Origin: Desulfotignum sp.
Lineage (GTDB): Bacteria > Desulfobacterota > Desulfobacteria > Desulfobacterales > Desulfobacteraceae
Direction of reading: 5' to 3'
DNA: 18,125 nt
Assembly: GCA_021737445.1 (NCBI GenBank)
Contig: JAIPDY010000046.1
Span: forward strand, 1-18,125
Positions 6,448-13,970 of the stretch are shown here, one piece after another. Made by a program: the position numbers and the translations under genes. Positions within the stretch are counted from its first letter, which is position 1. Each line of letters opens with the position of its first letter. The notes under the pieces were generated by a model. That model ran no database searches. It saw only the letters and a program-made list of their open reading frames with translations, and had not been told where the DNA came from.

Positions 6448-8093
6448 ACTTCAATAATAACAGGCACGATAAGGGGCTTTCGGTTGATGGTATAGGAAAA
6501 ATATTGTTTCAGTGCTTTTTTAAGCCGGGTTCGAATCAGTTCCACCCTTGAATCCATGCCTGCTTCAATTTCCTCAACAATCTCAAGAATCACGCACTGG
6601 GCATCATCCACCAGGTGGCCGGTGGCTGAATCAAACACAAATCCCTTGGAGATCAGTTCAGGCCCATACAGCACCACTCCGGTCTCCTCATCAATGATCA
6701 TGGTCACCACCACCAGACCGCCTTCGGACAGCTCTCTGCGCTCTTTGAGAACACTTCTGCCCACATCACCGATCCCTTTGCCGTCCACCAGTATCCTGCC
6801 TGTATGGACCTGGCCTTCAATGCGGCCGCCGGTGTCATCAAAGGCAATCACCCTGCCGTCTTCAGCCACCAGTACATTTTCCCGGGGCAGACCCATTTTT
6901 TCCGCCAGCCGGGCATGGATGACCAGATGCCGGTATTCGCCGTGAATCGGGATAAAATACCTGGGTTTGGTCAGGGTGAGCATGAGCTTGAGTTCTTCCT
7001 GGTGGGCATGGCCGGAGGCATGGATTTCTGCAGCCTTGGAATAAAACACATCCGCACCCCGGCGGTAGAGTTTGTTGATGATATTGGCAACCGCTTTTTC
7101 ATTGCCCGGAATATGTTTGGAAGACAAAATCACACTGTCCCCTTTTTTGATCCGGATATGCTTGTGGACCCCGGAAGCCATACGCACCAGAGCAGACATG
7201 GGCTCTCCCTGGCTGCCGGTGGTGATGATCAGCACCCGGGAATCAGGCATGTTTTTGATCTGTTTGATATCCATAATGGTGTCCGGCGGGCAGGAGATAT
7301 GGCCCAGCCCGGTTGCCACAGAAACGATCTGCTCCATGGACCGGCCGTTAAACACCACTTTGCGACCGTTCTTTACGGCTATGTCGATGACCTGCTGGAT
7401 CCGGAACACATTGGAGGCAAACAGGGTGACGATCACCCGTCCCTGGGCCGCAAAAATCACCTTTCCCAGATTTTTTGCCACCTCCTGCTCTGACATGGTA
7501 TATCCGCCCACCTCCACATTGGTGGAATCAGACAGCAGGGCCAGAACCCCATTTTCTCCATACCTGGCAAAAGAGGACAGGTCTGTGTTTTTCATGGGAT
7601 CGGTATTGTGACTGATGCGGAAATCACCGGTGTGGATCACCACCCCTTCCGGGGTCTGGATGGCCAGGCCCACCCCGTCGATGGTGGAGTGGCTCACCCG
7701 GATAAACTCGATCTGAAAGGGTTCCATGGAAAGGGTTTCACCTGGACTGACCAGGTTAAGGTCCACATGGGCATTGAGGTCAAATTCCACCAGTTTGTTT
7801 CTGACAATCCCCAGGGTAAAGGGGGTGCCATAGACCGGAATCCTGATCTCCCGCAACAGGTATGGCAGAGCCCCGATATGGTCTTCATGGGCATGGGTGA
7901 TGATGATACCGTGGATTTTGCTGCGGTTCTCCCGGATATAATCCATGGCAGGGATCACAATATCCACCCCCAGCATATAATCTTCAGGAAACATCAGGCC
8001 TGCATCGATGATGAACATGACATCTTCATATTCCACCACCATCATGTTGAGGCCGATTTCGCCCAGTCCTCCCAGCGGTATTAATTTAAGCAT
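6444..8093 (-). CDS. rnj: Ribonuclease J (beta-CASP metallo-beta-lactamase)
   Basis: A 549-aa ribonuclease that trims and degrades RNA, with 5'-exonuclease and endonuclease activity known for the family. The N-terminal LKLIPLGGLGEIGLNM is diagnostic. The zinc site motif HAHEDH is at residues 67-72, with further ligands in SHST (about 135) and GDFRI (156-160). The beta-CASP motifs include SDSTNVE (189-194), ASGHAHQEEL (359-368) and PIHGEYRHL (382-390). The C-terminal domain is about 440-549. Length matches Bacillus RNase J1 (555 aa). The frame is open to 8162, but ATG 8093 begins right at the conserved N-terminus. The 110-aa gene ends 22 bp upstream, and the stop overlaps the ftsK start. In Bacillus subtilis rnjB also lies near spoIIIE, so the neighbourhood is old. 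Confidence 0.95.
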   Translation of the reverse strand: MLKLIPLGGLGEIGLNMMVVEYEDVMFIIDAGLMFPEDYMLGVDIVIPAMDYIRENRSKIHGIIITHAHEDHIGALPYLLREIRIPVYGTPFTLGIVRNKLVEFDLNAHVDLNLVSPGETLSMEPFQIEFIRVSHSTIDGVGLAIQTPEGVVIHTGDFRISHNTDPMKNTDLSSFARYGENGVLALLSDSTNVEVGGYTMSEQEVAKNLGKVIFAAQGRVIVTLFASNVFRIQQVIDIAVKNGRKVVFNGRSMEQIVSVATGLGHISCPPDTIMDIKQIKNMPDSRVLIITTGSQGEPMSALVRMASGVHKHIRIKKGDSVILSSKHIPGNEKAVANIINKLYRRGADVFYSKAAEIHASGHAHQEELKLMLTLTKPRYFIPIHGEYRHLVIHARLAEKMGLPRENVLVAEDGRVIAFDDTGGRIEGQVHTGRILVDGKGIGDVGRSVLKERRELSEGGLVVVTMIIDEETGVVLYGPELISKGFVFDSATGHLVDDAQCVILEIVEEIEAGMDSRVELIRTRLKKALKQYFSYTINRKPLIVPVIIEV

Positions 8094-8115
8094 AATCTTA
8101 CCAGCAACTTTTTTC

Positions 8116-8448
8116 TCAGATGCGGATGGCCAGCATTTCAAGGATGGCATCGGTCTGGTCAATCAACCAGTTGCGCTGATCCTCGGTGGCATAGGCCATG
8201 CATTCGCACCGGATATATTTTTTTGTCCTGACCAGCAGTTCACAGGACAAAACGGTTTGTTCCAGCTTCAGGGCAAACACGTGGGGTGCGCAGTCCCGGT
8301 GATCTGCCTGCAAGGGTGTCAACAGCGCCTTTTCCAGGGGCAGCCAGTATATCCCCACAATTCCGGCCGCCCTGAGGTGTTCATCCAGGTAATCTTTTAA
8401 CCGGTTATGGTCTTCAGGCCGGAGCCCGTCTATGACATATTGCTTCAT
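8116..8448 (-). CDS. Hypothetical protein, 110 aa
   Basis: I do not recognise this protein. It has no signal peptide or transmembrane helix and reads as a small soluble alpha/beta protein. A basic and acidic N-terminus (GLRPEDHNRLKDYLDEHL) leads to IYWLPLEKALLT, then HVFALKLEQTVLSCELLVRT, a Cys-x-Cys at residues 81-83 (RCECMAYATEDQ), and a C-terminal helix ending LEMLAIRI. Cys53, Cys69, Cys81 and Cys83 could bind a metal, but no known motif is formed. The ATG at 8448 is the likeliest start because the residues encoded upstream (back to 8592) are Trp-rich shadow of the EamA gene. No clear Shine-Dalgarno is seen. It lies 43 bp after the EamA gene and 22 bp before rnj, so it is probably co-transcribed with RNase J. 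Confidence 0.7.
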   Translation of the reverse strand: MKQYVIDGLRPEDHNRLKDYLDEHLRAAGIVGIYWLPLEKALLTPLQADHRDCAPHVFALKLEQTVLSCELLVRTKKYIRCECMAYATEDQRNWLIDQTDAILEMLAIRI

Positions 8449-8491
8449 AACAGATCTAAATACCACAGATCCATTGCGGGTTGCAACGGGT

Positions 8492-9379
8492 TTATCGCAC
8501 AGCCGCCGGCCGGTGCAATGCCAGAAAATTGCCCACCACCACCAGGATGAGACCAGCAATGGCGGAAAAATTCCAGACATAGCCCTCCACAAAAGAGGAG
8601 ATGATCAACGCAACCACCGGCACCACCATGATGCTGTAGGAAGCTTTATCCGCACCTATGGAACTGATGAGGGTCAGGTAGCTTGTAAAAGCGATGATGG
8701 AACCGAAAACCGCCAGGTAGACCAGGGAGATGACATAAGGGAGGGTCATGGAAAACGCAAATTCCTTGCCAAGTCCCAGAGCCAGTAGCGCCAGGGCCAG
8801 TGCCCCATATCCCATACCGAAGGCATTGGCCTGGAGAACCGGAATACTGTGTTTTGAGTTTCTGGCAGATGTGATATTGCCCAATGAGGCCAGCAGCACA
8901 CTGGAAAAGCCAAAAACCACACCCATAAGGCTTTTGTCCGTCAGATCAAAAGATTCGATTTCATGAATGAAGATCAGCCCGATCCCCAGGATACCGGCCA
9001 TAGCACCCAGCACCATTTTCTTTTCCACCGGGGTGCCCAGAAAAAACGCACCATTGGCAATGTTCATGAACACGATGGAGGAAAACAGCACAGCCACAAG
9101 ACCGGAGGTCAGATACACCTCTGCCACATACACCAGCCAGTAGTTGACCGAAAACAAAAGCAGCCCCAGCAATGCCATGAAAGTATGCTCTTTAGCGGAA
9201 AATTTCAGGGTCAGTCCCCGGGCCTTACAGAATAAAAGCAGCAGGACCGCGGAAAGGGAAAACCTGTACACCACTGATACCATGGGATCCACAGTGCCCA
9301 GTTGAAATTTGATGCCGATCCAGGTGGAGCCCCAGATGATGATGGTCACCACGTAGAGCAGACTGTTTTTCATGGACAT
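8492..9379 (-). CDS. EamA/DMT-superfamily transporter
   Basis: A 295-aa inner-membrane protein with about ten hydrophobic helices in two EamA repeats (about residues 5-135 and 150-290). The N-terminal IIIWGSTWIGIKFQ is typical of the drug/metabolite transporter superfamily. Members export amino acids, purines or other metabolites, and the substrate here is not readable. The ATG at 9379 is chosen because AGGA (9388-9391, complement) lies 8 nt upstream; a second in-frame ATG at 9373 is possible. It follows the DUF554 gene after 64 bp, the longest gap in the leftward run, which carries a palindrome and promoter-like sequence. Family confidence is high, function low. Confidence 0.88.
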   Translation of the reverse strand: MSMKNSLLYVVTIIIWGSTWIGIKFQLGTVDPMVSVVYRFSLSAVLLLLFCKARGLTLKFSAKEHTFMALLGLLLFSVNYWLVYVAEVYLTSGLVAVLFSSIVFMNIANGAFFLGTPVEKKMVLGAMAGILGIGLIFIHEIESFDLTDKSLMGVVFGFSSVLLASLGNITSARNSKHSIPVLQANAFGMGYGALALALLALGLGKEFAFSMTLPYVISLVYLAVFGSIIAFTSYLTLISSIGADKASYSIMVVPVVALIISSFVEGYVWNFSAIAGLILVVVGNFLALHRPAAVR

Positions 9380-9387
9380 TGTTATTT

Positions 9388-9436
9388 TCCTGGCATATGC
9401 CTGCCCGGATAACGCTATAATACACCGACCCGGGCA
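9388..9436 (-). promoter_or_regulatory. Intergenic palindromes and possible promoter before the EamA gene
   Basis: A perfect 10-bp palindrome GGCATATGCC (9392-9401) sits beside the Shine-Dalgarno AGGA (9388-9391) of the EamA gene. Further upstream TGCCCGG (9402-9408) and CCGGGCA (9430-9436) form a 7-bp inverted repeat with a 21-nt loop. On the minus strand TATTAT (9417-9422) could serve as a -10 box, with only a weak -35 (AAAACA). A start near 9410 would place the palindrome in the leader as an operator-like site. The plus strand also reads a TATAAT here, but no gene follows it in that direction. Confidence 0.3.
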
Positions 9437-9443
9437 TGTTGTT

Positions 9444-10139
9444 TTAAAAAAAGTGGATGAACAATCCCTGGATCATGAACCAGATCAGGGGAATAAAAAT
9501 AGCCGGCAGCATATTGCCGACCCTGATCTTTTTTTCCCGGAGCATGTTCATGCCGATGCCCAGGATCAACAGCCCCCCCACGCCGGACATCTGGGCGACA
9601 ACCACCGGCACCAGCAAAGGCTTGAGCACCGATGCCAGCAGAGTGATGGAGCCCTGGTACAAAAGTACCGGAACAGCGGAGAAAACAACCCCGATTCCCA
9701 GAGAGGAGCTTAAAATAATACTCACAATGCCGTCCAGGCAGGATTTGGCAAACAGGGTGGCATGATTGCCGGTCAATCCGCTCTCAAGTGCCCCGACAAT
9801 AGCCATGGATCCCACACAATACATCAGGGATGCGGTGACAAATCCCTGGGCAAAACCGCCAGCGCTTTTGGAAAATTTTTGTCCCAGAAATTTTCCCAGC
9901 CGGTCCAGCCGGTTCTCAATGCCGATCCATTCCCCCACAAGGGCACCGACAGCCAGAGAAATAATGATCACCAGCAGATCATCTGTGACCATGGCGGTTT
10001 TAAGGCCCACCAGGAGCACAGCCAGTCCGATGCCCTGCATCACGGTCTTGTTGTAGCGCTCCGGAATCCCGTTTTTAAACAACAGGCCCACCAGACTGCC
10101 GGCGATAATGGCCACGCAGTTGACTATGGTTCCCAGCAT
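9444..10139 (-). CDS. DUF554 family membrane protein (YqgA/YdfK-like)
   Basis: A 231-aa integral membrane protein with about six or seven hydrophobic helices. MLGTIVNCVAIIAGSLVGLLF at the N-terminus, VGEWIGIENRLDRLG, GFVTASLMYCVGSMAIVGALESG and LILGIGMNML are typical of DUF554 (PF04474), for which no firm function is known. Length is normal. The ATG at 10139 lies 6 bp after the purQ stop, without a clear Shine-Dalgarno, so expression probably depends on translation of purQ. There is no obvious link to purine synthesis. The stop (TAA) comes 64 bp before the EamA gene. Confidence 0.88.
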   Translation of the reverse strand: MLGTIVNCVAIIAGSLVGLLFKNGIPERYNKTVMQGIGLAVLLVGLKTAMVTDDLLVIIISLAVGALVGEWIGIENRLDRLGKFLGQKFSKSAGGFAQGFVTASLMYCVGSMAIVGALESGLTGNHATLFAKSCLDGIVSIILSSSLGIGVVFSAVPVLLYQGSITLLASVLKPLLVPVVVAQMSGVGGLLILGIGMNMLREKKIRVGNMLPAIFIPLIWFMIQGLFIHFF

Positions 10140-10145
10140 GGTAAT

Positions 10146-10970
10146 TTAAAAAAACCTTTCTCTGATGTAGTTTACACCATTGCCAAACAGTTGGATGCCT
10201 GGTGTGTCCTGTGTAGCAAAAGGTTTTTTCAGGCGTTTCTGCAACTGCTTTTTCCGGGTCCAGTCCGGATGGTTGGTCACATGGTTGTAGGCTTCAGGAT
10301 GGGGCATGAGTCCGAATATTTTGCCTGTGGGATCACAGATACCGGCTATGTCCTGTATCGACCCGTTGGGGTTGAAGGGGAATGCCCCGTTTGCAGGAAT
10401 GCCTTTTTCATCCGCATACTGAAACACCACCTGGTGCCCGGCCTTCAGGGCTGCCACCACATCCGGGTCTGCAATAAATTTGCCTTCCCCGTGGCGCACG
10501 GGAAAATCAGCCGTGCCAATGCCTTTTGTAAAAACGCACGGACTGTCGGAAGCGGCTGTCAAATGCACCCACTGGTCCCTGAAATTGCCACAGTCATTAT
10601 AGGTGATGGCCACTGACCGCCGTGTATAGTCTTGGTTCAGGCCGGGCAGAAGTCCCAGGTTCACCAGGGCCTGAAACCCGTTGCAGATGCCGATGATCAG
10701 TTTTCCCTGGTCCACAAAGGACAGCAGGTCCCCCCCAATATGGTTCTTGAGCTTCACCGCCTGGATCACCCCGGCCCCGTGATCATCTCCCCATGAAAAC
10801 CCGCCGCCGAATGCCAGGATATGAAAATCTGCCAGATCTATTTTTCCGGCCACCAGCGCATTGATATGAACCCTGTGGGGCCGGGCTCCGGCCAGTTCAA
10901 ACGCCAGTGCGGTTTCATGGTCGCAGTTGAGTCCGAAACCCGTTAGAATCAGTGCGTTCACCTGTCTCAT
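10146..10970 (-). CDS. purQ: Phosphoribosylformylglycinamidine synthase, glutaminase subunit
   Basis: A 274-aa class I glutamine amidotransferase that supplies ammonia to PurL for the fourth step of purine synthesis (FGAR to FGAM). The nucleophile elbow is GICNGFQAL with Cys96, and the catalytic His and Glu are in PHPEAYNH (His224, Glu226). The oxyanion region AFGGGFSWGDD (53-63) and PVRHGEGKF (157-165) are present. It is longer than small-type PurQ (about 225-230 aa) and close to the glutaminase domain of the single-chain enzyme. The start overlaps the purL stop as ATGA (10967-10970), with GGAGAG 5 nt upstream (10976-10981), so translation is coupled and likely stoichiometric with PurL. Confidence 0.95.
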   Translation of the reverse strand: MRQVNALILTGFGLNCDHETALAFELAGARPHRVHINALVAGKIDLADFHILAFGGGFSWGDDHGAGVIQAVKLKNHIGGDLLSFVDQGKLIIGICNGFQALVNLGLLPGLNQDYTRRSVAITYNDCGNFRDQWVHLTAASDSPCVFTKGIGTADFPVRHGEGKFIADPDVVAALKAGHQVVFQYADEKGIPANGAFPFNPNGSIQDIAGICDPTGKIFGLMPHPEAYNHVTNHPDWTRKKQLQKRLKKPFATQDTPGIQLFGNGVNYIRERFF

Positions 10971-13969
10971 ATCATCTCTCCAAAGGGTTTGTTAAAGGCC
11001 TGCTCAAGGGCAAAACAGGACAGATCCACAATCAGCTTTCCCCGGGTACCTGTAATTTTCAGGCGGTCGTGTATATCGGTAACCTGCCCCACGCAGCAGA
11101 CTGCCAGACCTTTGCACAGTTTGTCAAACACCGCCTTGTGATCCGGCGGTATGGTCATGATAAACCGGCCGGCAGATTCGCTGAAAAGCAGGATCTCATC
11201 AGACAGATCTCCGGGTGCGGCCGGCACCTGTGTCAGATCGATCTCCATTCCCAGGTTCCCGGCCATGGCCATCAAAGCCAGATGGACCCCCAGCCCTCCC
11301 CTTGCCACTGCGTGACACGAGGCCGGCATCTCCATGCGAACAGTTTTTTCCACGGTTTTGTACAATATTTTATTGGCAGCAAAATTCACCTGGGGAACAT
11401 TGCGTCCTGTTTTGCAAAACAGGTCATAATATTCCGACGCCCCAAGCTCATTGCCGGTGATCCCGGCCACATAGACAAAATCTCCTGCCGCCTTGGGATC
11501 AAGGGTCTGGCAGCGTGTGACATCATCCACCACAGAAGTTGCGGAAAACTGGACCGTTTCCAGGGCCGACACCTTGATGCGTTCGCCGAACGCACCTTCC
11601 AGGTGGCCGTCCACATACATGGAATCCTTGCCGGACAAAAGCGGTATCTCATAGGCCATGCAGGCATCTTTCAGGGCCCGGCAGGCCCGCACCAGCTGGG
11701 CAGCCTTGAACCTGCCGTCCGGATTGGTCCGGGGGTGATACCCGATATCCGGCCAGCAGAAATTGTCCACCCCGCCGATATGGTCAAAACACCCGCCCAC
11801 GGCAATGAGCCGCCGCACCGCTTCATCAATGGTGCAGGTCATCATGTGATAGGCATCGATCTTTGAATACCAGGGCAGCAAAGTCTGGGAGAACGCCAGG
11901 CCTCTTTTGCCGGTGAGCACCGGCCGGGTGACAGATGCATCAGACGGAATGTTTCTGTTCACTCCCACCAGGGGTTTGATCACTGATCCGCCCTGAACCT
12001 CATGGTCATACTGCCGAATGATCCACTCCTTGGAACAGATGTTGGGCCGTTCCAGCATGGCAGTCATCAGACTGTTGAAATCGGCCGGCCTGCGGATCAC
12101 AGGCTCAAACAGGCCCCGGGTCTCCGGGGGCAGCCAGACAGCATCAAACTCCCAGGCGGGAAAGCCTTTGTCCAGCAAATCCATGTCCACATAGGCACAG
12201 GTTTTTCCCTGATAGGTGATATGCAGCTTGCCACTATCGGTATATTCACCGATCACCGTGCTCTCCACCCCGTGGTCTGCTGATTTTGTCATGAACCGGT
12301 CCAGATCTGCCGGGTCAATGGCGATGGTCATGCGTTCCTGGGATTCAGACACCCAGATTTCCCACATGTCCAGGCCTTCGTATTTCAAAGGCACCTGATC
12401 CAGATGCACCACACACCCGTTGGAGATCATGGCGGATTCACCAATGGAAGAAGACAGTCCGCCCCCGCCGTTATCGGTGATGAACCTGATCAACCCTTCA
12501 TCCCGGCATTCCAGGAGAAAATCATGCATTTTTTTCTGGGTATAGGGGTCTCCGATCTGGACATGGCCGGCAGGGGTGTTTTCTGAATAACTTTCCGAAG
12601 ATGCGGTCACTCCGTGAATCCCATCCTTGCCCACCCGGCCCCCGCTCATGATTATCAGATCCCCGGGAGAGGTTTTCTTTTCATGGCTGGGCTGTCCTGC
12701 AACCTGTTTGGGCATGATGCCCAGGGCTGTTACAAACACCAGGCTTTTTCCCATATATCCCGGATCAAACAGGGTCTGGCCGAATGTGGTGGGCACCCCG
12801 CTCTTGTTTCCACCGTCTCTGACCCCTTCGATCACGCCGTCCAGCAGACGTCTGGGATGCAGGGGCGGTTTCAGGGGACCGTCATAATTGATATCCCCCA
12901 CACAGAACCCGAAACTGCCCATGAACAGTTTGGACCCCAAACCGGTTCCCATGGGGTCCCGGTATACGCCCACAATGCCGGTGATGGCCCCGCCATAGGC
13001 TTCCATGTTGGACGGGGAATTGTGGGTTTCACCTGTAATCACATAATTGTTTTCTTCGTCAAATTCCCCCACACCGGCATTGTCCCAGAGCACGGAGACC
13101 ACCCAGTCCTTTTTTTCCTTTAATGCCAGGGTAGGTTCCTGGATATAAGTTTTGAACAGCGACTGTTCAACAGCCTGCTCTCCTGTCAGGATATTTTTGT
13201 ACCTGAAAATACCGTTAAAGGTGTTGTGGTTGCAATGGTCGCTCCGGGCCTGGGAGATATATTCCAGCTCCACATCCGTGGGTTTGGACAGCCCCATTTT
13301 CTTGCGCTGGGCCACCACTTCTTGATCCAGAAAATATTGCCTGATAATGGGAATATCCCTGATGTTCAATGCCAGGTTGCGCTGGTCACTTATGGCTGCC
13401 AGGGTCTGGTCGGAATCGATATCAATGAAATCAAAACAGGGGGTATGATCAAGGATCACCCGGGCCGGCTTGACATCCGCCCCTTTTTCAGGGTCCCAGT
13501 CAGCACTTGAAAATATCTTGAACTGCTGAATTATGGGGTTGGACAACAGTTCTCTGGCCAGGGTTTCCACCTGGGACCGGGTCAGGTTTTCTCCTGTGAG
13601 GCAATACCGCCGGGAGGTGTAGATGCCTTCACCAGACTTGAATGATCTGCCAAGCAGGTCTTCAATGGCTTCCATGGCAGTGGCGCCGGGGTTGTCTTTT
13701 ACCCCGGGCCGAAATCCGATCCAGATGCACCAGTGAAAATCGATCTCCAGAGGAGACATGGATGACACCTGGGTCACAGGATTGGTGAAAATTTTTTGCC
13801 TGACCTGTTCCAGGTCAGCGGTACCCAGGTCGGATTCAATGGTCAGCATATGGATGCTTCTGGCCGACTGGATATGTATCCCGAAATAGGATGCCGCCTT
13901 TTTGATCAGCGATGATGCTTGTGCATCCCGCAGCGATTGTTTCAAAGCGATTTCAATACAGGCAATCAT
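10967..13969 (-). CDS. purL: Phosphoribosylformylglycinamidine synthase, synthase subunit with PurS-like N-terminus
   Basis: A 1000-aa ATP-dependent FGAM synthase subunit. The first ~155 residues look like two PurS-type modules (about 1-72 and 76-156; the second has GFRPGVKDNPGAT). A linker runs to ~225. The AIR-synthase-like halves follow: ARSDHCNHNTFNG (241-253), GETHNSPSNMEAYGGA (313-328), a central TDNGGGGLSSSIGE, and the second half with SGKDSMYVDG and ARGGLGVHLALMAMAG. Small PurL is about 730-750 aa; this one plus PurQ equals about 1275 aa, close to the single-chain enzyme (about 1300). The position usually His in ETHNHP is Ser318. The ATG at 13969 is preferred because GGTGG lies 5-6 nt upstream; an in-frame ATG at 13981 has no Shine-Dalgarno and would add four residues. 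The preceding rseP stop is 1 nt away. Confidence 0.93.
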   Translation of the reverse strand: MIACIEIALKQSLRDAQASSLIKKAASYFGIHIQSARSIHMLTIESDLGTADLEQVRQKIFTNPVTQVSSMSPLEIDFHWCIWIGFRPGVKDNPGATAMEAIEDLLGRSFKSGEGIYTSRRYCLTGENLTRSQVETLARELLSNPIIQQFKIFSSADWDPEKGADVKPARVILDHTPCFDFIDIDSDQTLAAISDQRNLALNIRDIPIIRQYFLDQEVVAQRKKMGLSKPTDVELEYISQARSDHCNHNTFNGIFRYKNILTGEQAVEQSLFKTYIQEPTLALKEKKDWVVSVLWDNAGVGEFDEENNYVITGETHNSPSNMEAYGGAITGIVGVYRDPMGTGLGSKLFMGSFGFCVGDINYDGPLKPPLHPRRLLDGVIEGVRDGGNKSGVPTTFGQTLFDPGYMGKSLVFVTALGIMPKQVAGQPSHEKKTSPGDLIIMSGGRVGKDGIHGVTASSESYSENTPAGHVQIGDPYTQKKMHDFLLECRDEGLIRFITDNGGGGLSSSIGESAMISNGCVVHLDQVPLKYEGLDMWEIWVSESQERMTIAIDPADLDRFMTKSADHGVESTVIGEYTDSGKLHITYQGKTCAYVDMDLLDKGFPAWEFDAVWLPPETRGLFEPVIRRPADFNSLMTAMLERPNICSKEWIIRQYDHEVQGGSVIKPLVGVNRNIPSDASVTRPVLTGKRGLAFSQTLLPWYSKIDAYHMMTCTIDEAVRRLIAVGGCFDHIGGVDNFCWPDIGYHPRTNPDGRFKAAQLVRACRALKDACMAYEIPLLSGKDSMYVDGHLEGAFGERIKVSALETVQFSATSVVDDVTRCQTLDPKAAGDFVYVAGITGNELGASEYYDLFCKTGRNVPQVNFAANKILYKTVEKTVRMEMPASCHAVARGGLGVHLALMAMAGNLGMEIDLTQVPAAPGDLSDEILLFSESAGRFIMTIPPDHKAVFDKLCKGLAVCCVGQVTDIHDRLKITGTRGKLIVDLSCFALEQAFNKPFGEMI

Positions 13970-13970
13970 G

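Noticed and set aside
8094..8162. 23-residue extension of RNase J
   Set aside because: It overlaps the end of the 110-aa gene, and the family N-terminus begins at ATG 8093.
8448..8492. Promoter for the 110-aa gene and rnj in the 43-bp gap
   Set aside because: TTGCAA and TATTTA at 18-bp spacing are weak matches, and the start would fall on the ATG itself.
8449..8592. 48-residue Trp-rich extension of the 110-aa protein
   Set aside because: It lies in the antisense-frame shadow of the EamA C-terminus; composition (a run of four Trp) is unlike a real protein start.
9402..9441. Intrinsic terminator on the plus strand from TGCCCGG/CCGGGCA followed by a T-rich stretch
   Set aside because: The loop is 21 nt and no plus-strand gene precedes it; a promoter or operator reading on the minus strand is more sensible.
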